NCBI GenBank assembly: GCA_021776515.1
Contig: JAJFFS010000005.1
Location: 1 to 64,000, forward strand
Direction of reading: 5' to 3'
Origin: Robiginitomaculum sp.
Lineage (GTDB): Bacteria; Pseudomonadota; Alphaproteobacteria; Caulobacterales; Maricaulaceae
Length of the DNA stretch: 64,000 nucleotides
Below, in pieces: positions 58,286 to 64,000 of this stretch. The notes beneath the pieces were generated by a model. The model made no database searches and was not told the DNA's origin. It saw only the letters and a program-made list of their open reading frames with translations. A program made the position numbers and the translations under genes. Positions within the stretch are counted from its first letter, which is position 1, and each line of letters begins with the position of its first letter.

Positions 58286-59392
58286 GTGTTGTTGAAAATT
58301 GTCCAGGTCATTCCCGCATTAAATGCTGGCGGTGCAGAGCGCACAGTTGTGGATATTACCCGCGCTGTTGTTGAGGCGGGCGGTGAGGCTCTGACCCTGA
58401 CGTCGGGCGGGATATTGGAGGAGGAACTGCACGCAGCAGGCGGGCAGATTGCACATTTACCTGCGGCATCCAAAAACCCGTTTACCATGTGGCGCAACGT
58501 GGATCGCATCGCCTGCCTTGCCCATGATTTTGGTGCACAGCTTATCCATGCCCGTTCCCGCGCACCGGCATGGAGCGTCCGGGCCGCGTGTTCAAAACTG
58601 GGCATACCTTTTGTGACCACCTACCATGGGACATATCGCGCACAAAACCCGTTAAAACGACGCTATAATGCAATTATGGCAAAGGGTGATGCGGTGATCG
58701 CCAACTCGCATTTTATTGCCCGGCATATCATTGATGAGCACGGCACGGATGAGGCACGCATTACTGTGATCCCCCGTGGGTGTGATCCGGGTTTTTTTGA
58801 AGTCCCTGAAAAAACAGTTGATGCTGACCTGCCGTTGATTGTTCTGCCGGCCCGCTTCACCCGGTTAAAAGGCCATGTTCTGGCAATGGAAGCCGTGGCA
58901 ATCTTGAATGCCAAAGGCGTGCGCGTGAAACTTGTTCTTGCAGGTGACACACGGGGGCGCGACGCCTATGTGCTGCAATTACAAGACCAGATTACCAATG
59001 CGGGTCTTGATGATGTTATCAGTTTTGCAGGCCATGTGTCTGATATGGCAGGGCTTTACGCCAGTGCTAATATTGTCCTGTGCGCGTCCATCCAGCCGGA
59101 AAGTTTTGGCCGGGTGAGTGTCGAGGGGCAAGCCAGCGCCCGGTTGTGTATTGCCCCGGCGCACGGGGGTTCGCGGGAAACAATTATGGATGGCAAAACC
59201 GGGTTTCATTTTGTCCCCAATGAGGCGAATGATCTGGCAAATGTGTTGCATAAGGCGTTAACATTGTCGCCAACACAGGCAGATAAAATAACCAGTAATG
59301 CCCGTGAACACGCACGTTCGCTCTTTTCGCGTGAGGCAATGTGTGCAAAAACCCTCGGGGTTTATAACGATCTGGCGCCGGTGTTGAAATGA
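58286..59392 (+). CDS. Glycosyltransferase family 4-type
   Basis: 368 residues, GT-B fold. The N-terminal domain opens KIVQVIPALNAGGAERTVVD, the typical acceptor-side glycine loop. The C-terminal sugar-nucleotide domain has LPARFTRLKGHVLAMEAVAI and the E-x7-E region PESFGRVSVEGQASARLCIA. Likely acts in lipopolysaccharide or exopolysaccharide synthesis with the next gene. The start is GTG (gggaaggcggtag upstream); TTG codons follow directly. Confidence 0.9.
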   Translation: MLLKIVQVIPALNAGGAERTVVDITRAVVEAGGEALTLTSGGILEEELHAAGGQIAHLPAASKNPFTMWRNVDRIACLAHDFGAQLIHARSRAPAWSVRAACSKLGIPFVTTYHGTYRAQNPLKRRYNAIMAKGDAVIANSHFIARHIIDEHGTDEARITVIPRGCDPGFFEVPEKTVDADLPLIVLPARFTRLKGHVLAMEAVAILNAKGVRVKLVLAGDTRGRDAYVLQLQDQITNAGLDDVISFAGHVSDMAGLYASANIVLCASIQPESFGRVSVEGQASARLCIAPAHGGSRETIMDGKTGFHFVPNEANDLANVLHKALTLSPTQADKITSNAREHARSLFSREAMCAKTLGVYNDLAPVLK

Positions 59393-59429
59393 CCAGTTCT
59401 TTGTGTAGTGACGTAATGGGATATAACAT

Positions 59430-60395
59430 ATGAAGGCTGGTGCTCTCATTATCTGTTTTGGGCCTTTGGGCAGGCTGATTGACGCGCTGGCCGCTGTGCA
59501 ACGCCTTCGTGCGCAAAACACCCATGAGCGCCTGACGCTGCTGACATTGCCCAAGTTTGCCGACCTGGCCAAATCCACATCATTGTTTGATGATGTCAGT
59601 ACCGTTGATTTGTGGCAAAATACCAATGCGCTGCGCACGCTTGTTCAGGCGATTAAAAAACGCCGCTTTGAACGTATTTACGACCTTGAACGCTCAAGCC
59701 ACACCCTGCAGTTACAAAAAGCATTTGGAACCTTTGGCCCGGCTTTCGCCGGTGCGGGTAAACGGTCCAAATGGAAACTGGAAACGCCGCCATCGCACCC
59801 GCTTGAAGCCGATGCGATGCTTCTAGATATGGCAGGAATAGGGGGGCGTGGCCCCGGCCCTGCGCCCGGCCCGGATGGTGGCTGGCTACTTCGTCGCCAT
59901 GCCGGTGCGCCCTCTCTGGAGCCAGCATTTTTCGGGTTGGACCGTCATTTTGTGCTGCTTAATCTGTCGCGTGAAGATGATGGACCGTGCTGGCCTAGCC
60001 AACAATTCACCGCGCTGGCGCGTGGCATTGTCGAAGCCGGCGTGGGGTGTGCCCTTATAGGCACTATTGATGACCGGATGTGCGCCCGCGAAGTTGTGCA
60101 GGTCGATGCCCGGATCAAGGATCTGTGCGCGCGTGCCGATTATTATCAACTTGCCGCATTGGGCGCCCGGTCAAAAGCTGTGGTCGGTCATGCCGATGGT
60201 GCCGCAAGGCTGGCGTGTGCGGCGGGCGCGCGTACCATTACCTTGCATGAAGGGCATGAGGATGCCGCGGCAAATGCGCCAAGAGGCACCGGTGCCGTTG
60301 CGCTGGTCAATGCTTCACTTGACGCACTTCCGGCGCGCTCGGTCCTTGATGTATTGAGCATGTTTGGCGCATTAGAGCGCACCAGGGCGAACTAG
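59430..60395 (+). CDS. Glycosyltransferase family 9 (heptosyltransferase-like)
   Basis: 321 residues. The GT9 opening is recognisable (ALIICFGPLGRLIDALAAVQ), as are a DLERSSHTLQLQKAFG region and a C-terminal ADYYQLAALGARSKAVVGHA segment like the ADP-heptose-binding part. The usual Gly-Asp of the first loop is replaced by GPLG, so activity or donor may differ from typical WaaF/WaaC. Together with the preceding GT it suggests a small envelope-glycan locus. Confidence 0.82.
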   Translation: MKAGALIICFGPLGRLIDALAAVQRLRAQNTHERLTLLTLPKFADLAKSTSLFDDVSTVDLWQNTNALRTLVQAIKKRRFERIYDLERSSHTLQLQKAFGTFGPAFAGAGKRSKWKLETPPSHPLEADAMLLDMAGIGGRGPGPAPGPDGGWLLRRHAGAPSLEPAFFGLDRHFVLLNLSREDDGPCWPSQQFTALARGIVEAGVGCALIGTIDDRMCAREVVQVDARIKDLCARADYYQLAALGARSKAVVGHADGAARLACAAGARTITLHEGHEDAAANAPRGTGAVALVNASLDALPARSVLDVLSMFGALERTRAN

Positions 60396-60610
60396 GGTTC
60401 AAGCTTTTCCACTATGTTCAATTTTCCTCTTTAATCGATAAATACACAGCCGTAGAATGAATATAGCTCATGGTTTTGCCCTTAAGCCTCATAAAAAGTG
60501 ATTTGCGTGCTTGATCCGCCGCATACCTTTCTTCATAAAGCCAGTTCTAAAGGTTGTGCCCATTGTTATCATGTGTGGACAATCAATAAAAATATGAATT
60601 CGCGGTCATA

Positions 60611-60625
60611 AAGGAGAACACCATA
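60611..60625 (+). promoter_or_regulatory. Ribosome binding site and AUA start of infC
   Basis: aaggag at 60611-60616 lies 6 nt before the ATA at 60623. The frame has a TAA at 60587-60589 and no ATG, GTG, TTG or CTG between it and the ATG at 60740, so the conserved N-terminus can only be made from ATA. Confidence 0.85.
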
Positions 60626-61162
60626 GCCCGCCGTCCAGTCGTCGCCGCCCCCGCCAAAAAAAAGGGACCACGCGTTAATAAAGATATAGAAGCCGAGCAG
60701 GTTCTCCTTATCGATCAAAATGGTGAAAAGCAGGGGCAAATGCCGTTGCATGCTGCCCTTGATGCTGCCACCGAAGCCGGGCTTGATCTGGTAGAGGTAG
60801 GGCCACACCCTGAAACACCAGTATGTAAAATCCTTGATTATGGAAAATTACGCTTTCAGGAGCAGAAGAAACGTTCTGAAGCCAAGAAGAAGCAAAAGAC
60901 CGCTGACCTGAAAGAAATTAAAATGCGCCCCAATATCGACGTGCATGACTACAAGGTTAAAACGCGGGCCATGACCCGGTTTTTTGAGCAAGGTGACAAG
61001 GTCAAGGTAACGATCCGCTTTCGTGGTCGGGAAATGGCACACCAGGACCGTGGTCGTACGTTGCTGGAACGTGTGCGTGAAGATTTTACCGACACGACCA
61101 AGGTGGAGTTTGAGCCCAAGGTTGAAGGCCGCTTGATGATGATGGTGCTGGCACCGCGCTAA
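60623..61162 (+). CDS. infC: Translation initiation factor IF-3 (AUA start)
   Basis: 179 residues when started at ATA 60623; the track ORF (from 60740) loses 39 residues of the conserved N-domain. The ATA-initiated N-terminus reads [20 protein letters not shown], the normal alphaproteobacterial opening, followed by [14 protein letters not shown]. The C-domain has [20 protein letters not shown] and [21 protein letters not shown]-3 binds the 30S subunit and rejects non-canonical starts; using such a start on its own mRNA gives negative feedback (known for E. coli infC with AUU). rpmI/rplT do not follow here. Confidence 0.93.
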   Translation: MARRPVVAAPAKKKGPRVNKDIEAEQVLLIDQNGEKQGQMPLHAALDAATEAGLDLVEVGPHPETPVCKILDYGKLRFQEQKKRSEAKKKQKTADLKEIKMRPNIDVHDYKVKTRAMTRFFEQGDKVKVTIRFRGREMAHQDRGRTLLERVREDFTDTTKVEFEPKVEGRLMMMVLAPR

Positions 61163-61189
61163 CGGCACAGCTCTTGCGGTATAAGCCGC

Positions 61190-62290
61190 ATGAGTACCAA
61201 AGCGATACAAAGCAGGACACCAACCCTGGCAGAGGCATTGGACAGGCCGGTCAATCTGTTTACGCCTGTGCGTCTGTTTATGGCGCTGGGTGTTTTATTG
61301 GGGCACAGCTTTATAGTTCTGAACAACGATGGTGCTTCAGAGCCGCTGATATTGTTTAACATCACCATATCCTATGCGGCGGTGAACGGGTTTTTTATAC
61401 TCTCGGGTTTGTTGATTACCCGTTCTTTTGATCAGCGGGCGGATGTAGTACGTTTTGTCACGGCGCGGGTTTTGCGCCTGTTTCCAGCCCTGATTGCATT
61501 ATCTCTGGCGGCGGTTTTGTTGTTTGGGCCGGTTTTTACCCTGCTCACCCCGGCGGCTTATTTTACCGATATAAGCATTTGGCGCTATTTGTGTGATGTG
61601 CTGACTTTTGGCAACACGTCCGGTGGACCACCACAAATTTTTCCTTTTAATCCTAAAGCCGGTGAATTCTCAAACGCCCTGTGGACGCTGCGTTATGAAG
61701 CGATTGCCTATGGGGGGACTTTATGTCTTGCGGTGCTGGGGCTTTCACGTTCGCGCATTCGTGTTCTGGCTGTTTTTGTGCTTACAGTATTTGCCTTTAT
61801 CGCAGTGCGTACCGTGCCGGATTTATTACCTGACCAGCTTATGGATTTAACGCGCCTGGGCATGGCCTACCTCTTAGGGGCTGTGCTTTATGCCTGGCGT
61901 GATACCATACGCATCTGTGGCCGCACGGCTATGATTATTGTGGCCCTGGCATTACTTTTCGGGCCAACGTCATCGTATGAGATCATGCTCAATTTTACTC
62001 TTGCTGCCGGGGTGTTGATGGTGGGCTTTGGTTTGCCGGTTGCTTTTGCCCCATTGGCCCGCATTCCTGACCTGTCTTACGGGATTTATATCTGGCAATG
62101 GCCGCTTATGCAGAGCCTCTATCATGTTGGGTTTGTCCGCGATCCTTATACCATGATGATTTTGGCATTGCCGTTAAGTGCTTTGTTTGCTGCCGTGTCC
62201 TGGTACTGGATTGAGAAACCTGCACTGGCGCTCAAAACACCACTTGCTGCGTGGGTTAAAGGCAGGCTCAGAGCTTATAAAACTGCTTGA
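61190..62290 (+). CDS. Acyltransferase 3 family membrane protein (OafA/YrhL-like)
   Basis: 366 residues, about ten membrane helices. The family features are an N-terminal Arg and His region (RLFMALGVLLGHSFIV), a GFFILSGLLITRSFD helix, TARVLRLFPALIAL, and the C-terminal SYGIYIWQWPLMQSLYHVG and SWYWIEKPAL. Such proteins O-acylate envelope sugars; together with the two nearby glycosyltransferases this suggests modification of LPS or another glycan. It starts 27 bp after infC and overlaps the convergent LOG gene by 23 bp. Confidence 0.9.
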   Translation: MSTKAIQSRTPTLAEALDRPVNLFTPVRLFMALGVLLGHSFIVLNNDGASEPLILFNITISYAAVNGFFILSGLLITRSFDQRADVVRFVTARVLRLFPALIALSLAAVLLFGPVFTLLTPAAYFTDISIWRYLCDVLTFGNTSGGPPQIFPFNPKAGEFSNALWTLRYEAIAYGGTLCLAVLGLSRSRIRVLAVFVLTVFAFIAVRTVPDLLPDQLMDLTRLGMAYLLGAVLYAWRDTIRICGRTAMIIVALALLFGPTSSYEIMLNFTLAAGVLMVGFGLPVAFAPLARIPDLSYGIYIWQWPLMQSLYHVGFVRDPYTMMILALPLSALFAAVSWYWIEKPALALKTPLAAWVKGRLRAYKTA

Positions 62291-63104
62291 TGATGGCCCA
62301 GCCTTCTTCACCTGTTTCTACAAACTGAAACAGTTCAAGGTCATCGGGCGAGATAGTACCTTCGGCAGCCAGGGCGTCAAAATCAATAATCCGCCGCCAG
62401 AACGCTTCCCCAAACAATAGCACAGGCATCGGGGCTATGCGCCCGGTCTGGATAAGGGTGAGCGTTTCAAAAGTTTCGTCCAGCGTACCAAATCCACCAG
62501 GGAAAACCGCGAGCGCTTTGGCGCGCATCAGAAAATGCATTTTACGGATAGCAAAATAATGAAATTGCAGGCTTAAAGCAGGCGTGACGTATGAATTTGG
62601 TGCCTGTTCATGGGGCAGCACAATGTTTAGACCGATGCTTTTGGCACTAACATCATCGGCGCCGCGATTAACCGCTTCCATGACACCCGGGCCACCACCC
62701 GAACAGATCACCCAGTCCCGTCCACCCGTATCAAGTGAATATTGTGATACCAGTCGTGCAAACTGGCGGGCTTCTTCATAATAATGCGCTTTGTCCTGCA
62801 GGCTTTTAATCAATGCAGGATCGTCTGTACGTTCTGGCCGGGTGCCTGGTGCGGGAATGCGCGCTCCGCCAAAAACGGCTATTGTGGAATCCACACCCTG
62901 TTCTTCAAAAATAATTTCCGGTTTTAACAGTTCCAGTTGCAAACGAACCGGACGCAGTTCATCGCGCAGCAAAAAATCGGCATCATCAAAGGCCAGTGTA
63001 TAAGCACCAGAACACGTTTGCGGGGTTTGCGGCACCTGGCGCAAAATATTCCTGTCTTCACAGGCCGTGCGAAAATGACGTTTGGTCTTATCCTGATCTG
63101 ACAT
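62268..63104 (-). CDS. LOG family protein (TIGR00730-type phosphoribohydrolase-like)
   Basis: 278 residues. It has the Rossmann-like core with AVFGGARIPAPGTRP, ICSGGGPGVMEAVNRGADD and the signature PGGFGTLDETFETLTLIQTG. LOG proteins often cleave cytokinin/nucleoside 5'-monophosphates and were once misnamed lysine decarboxylases; the bacterial role is mostly nucleotide salvage or unknown. The N-terminal ~70 residues precede the core, as in the longer bacterial form. Confidence 0.9.
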   Translation of the reverse strand: MSDQDKTKRHFRTACEDRNILRQVPQTPQTCSGAYTLAFDDADFLLRDELRPVRLQLELLKPEIIFEEQGVDSTIAVFGGARIPAPGTRPERTDDPALIKSLQDKAHYYEEARQFARLVSQYSLDTGGRDWVICSGGGPGVMEAVNRGADDVSAKSIGLNIVLPHEQAPNSYVTPALSLQFHYFAIRKMHFLMRAKALAVFPGGFGTLDETFETLTLIQTGRIAPMPVLLFGEAFWRRIIDFDALAAEGTISPDDLELFQFVETGEEGWAIIKQFYKL

Positions 63105-63174
63105 ACCTGTCCCCTGAAACTAAACCCCCATGGGATAGGATAAACTTTAATAAAGCGCCAAAATTTGCGCGTCT

Positions 63175-64000
63175 TTATAATCGCTCCATTTTTATGGCTT
63201 GCCCGTCACCTTTAGGTGTCAAGCGGAAGCGGAAGCCAACACTGGCTGTAAACTCAGGCTGTTTGACACTGGATGTGGTGATGTAGTCAGCAAAGGCTTC
63301 GGCATGGCTCAATTTTAGTCGAATATAGCCAGTGTTATAGGCATCATGCAGGATGGTATCCGGGTTTGCCTCCTCGGTCATCTTGCCAAAATCCACACCG
63401 GGTGCCACCACACTGGCAAAATTACCAGGGCTGGACACCCCTGTAGTGCCCAGTTCTGCCCCAACAATGTTGTCATCGTCGGCACGCAGGATAGAGGCAT
63501 TGAAATCATGGGTGTCTCCGGCCAGTGAAATAAAACTGGACCCGGCTCGCTTGGCCCTTTGATAAAGTCGCTCCCGGGCAACCGGATATCCGTCCCAGGC
63601 ATCAATATTAAGCGGTGGCCGAAAGCGAGAACGCAGAAAATATTCAAAAAGCTGTGGGCTTTCGCGCCTGGCCAGCCATTTCAACCAACCTGGCAGGACA
63701 GCAATATAATCGGGTGAGTAAATTTTTGCCAACAATACCTGATTACCCAAAAGCTGCCAGGGCTGCCCGGCCTCAACCGAACGGGCCAAAGCGGCTTCAA
63801 CAAAATCACCCTGTGCATCGCCCAGCATTCGGCGCTCTGGATTACCTACAATATCGTTTTCAAAGCTGGTAACCTTGGCTTTAACCTCTTCATCCTCAGG
63901 GTCAGCATCAGCCGGAACGGGAAACAATGCCCAGTCCACTTGCTCGGAGCGCGCTGCCAGACGTGTCTCCAGCATCGTCAATGAGGCGAGATTACCAAAT
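63175..64000 (-). CDS. PhoD-like alkaline phosphatase, C-terminal part (cut by window)
   Basis: The frame stays open to the window edge: codons before the track start read FGNLASLTMLETRLAARSEQ, a typical internal PhoD segment, so the TTG at 63981 is not a start. The visible part has GDAQGDFVEAALARSVEAGQ, WQLLGNQVLLAKIYSPDY, WDGYPVARERLY and SLAGDTHDFNASIL with the metal-binding His and Asp. PhoD enzymes are exported Ca/Fe phosphodiesterases releasing phosphate. The N-terminus with any Tat signal lies outside the window. Confidence 0.88.
   Translation of the reverse strand, partial: FGNLASLTMLETRLAARSEQVDWALFPVPADADPEDEEVKAKVTSFENDIVGNPERRMLGDAQGDFVEAALARSVEAGQPWQLLGNQVLLAKIYSPDYIAVLPGWLKWLARRESPQLFEYFLRSRFRPPLNIDAWDGYPVARERLYQRAKRAGSSFISLAGDTHDFNASILRADDDNIVGAELGTTGVSSPGNFASVVAPGVDFGKMTEEANPDTILHDAYNTGYIRLKLSHAEAFADYITTSSVKQPEFTASVGFRFRLTPKGDGQAIKMERL

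Overview
The window is a chromosomal stretch of an alphaproteobacterium. The evidence is a complete CtrA-branch set (ctrA, the CtrA phosphotransferase chpT, the CtrA antagonist sciP), a Caulobacter-like fliF-fliG-fliH-fliN-flbD gene order, an atpHAGDC operon without atpB/E/F, a DUF484-xerC pair, phaR and a PodJ-like polarity protein. Base composition is moderate and quite uniform. I cannot assign family or genus from sequence alone. No tRNA, rRNA, CRISPR array, prophage or intact insertion sequence is visible.

Layout. 1-14 kb: flagellar genes. On + lie the end of fliK (with 75-bp tandem repeats), flgD, flgE, sciP, then fliF-fliG-fliH-fliN-flbD-flhA and two tandem paralogous 107-aa membrane proteins. 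fliI-fliJ lie on the minus strand. 14-21 kb: ctrA (+), then a minus-strand operon chpT-cheA-cheW-cheY-cheB-cheR whose che genes are mostly joined by ATGA overlaps. 21-29 kb: an M23 peptidase, phaR, small hypotheticals, a broken LuxR-type regulator with a small companion gene, xerC-DUF484-transaldolase. 29-38.5 kb: priA, a hybrid histidine kinase, atpHAGDC. 38.6-44 kb: a second, intact LuxR/small-protein module, an IYD-like nitroreductase, a PodJ/SEL1 polarity protein, a TfoX-domain protein. 44-56 kb: methyltransferase, thiolase, TPR protein, aminotransferase, uppP, M1 aminopeptidase, cation efflux, GST, queG. 56-64 kb: a repeat-rich gene-free island, a TPR protein, a hydrolase, two glycosyltransferases, infC with an AUA start, an acyltransferase, a LOG protein and the end of a PhoD-like phosphatase.

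How it works together. CtrA, ChpT and SciP sit among the flagellar and chemotaxis genes. TTAA-N7-TTAA-type boxes, some with one mismatch, precede fliF, ctrA, the PodJ-like gene and a small unknown gene after phaR, and two GANTC sites precede ctrA. This fits a CtrA circuit driving motility and polarity, timed by CcrM methylation (inference from Caulobacter).

Most unusual signals. (1) A two-gene module, LuxR-type regulator plus ~80-aa companion, occurs twice in the same order and relative orientation with no luxI in view. One copy of the regulator is interrupted by a single in-frame TAG exactly where its paralog has Trp. (2) Two tandem, equally long membrane paralogs follow flhA. (3) infC can only start at AUA. 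(4) A consensus CtrA box precedes an unknown Ser/Arg-rich small protein.
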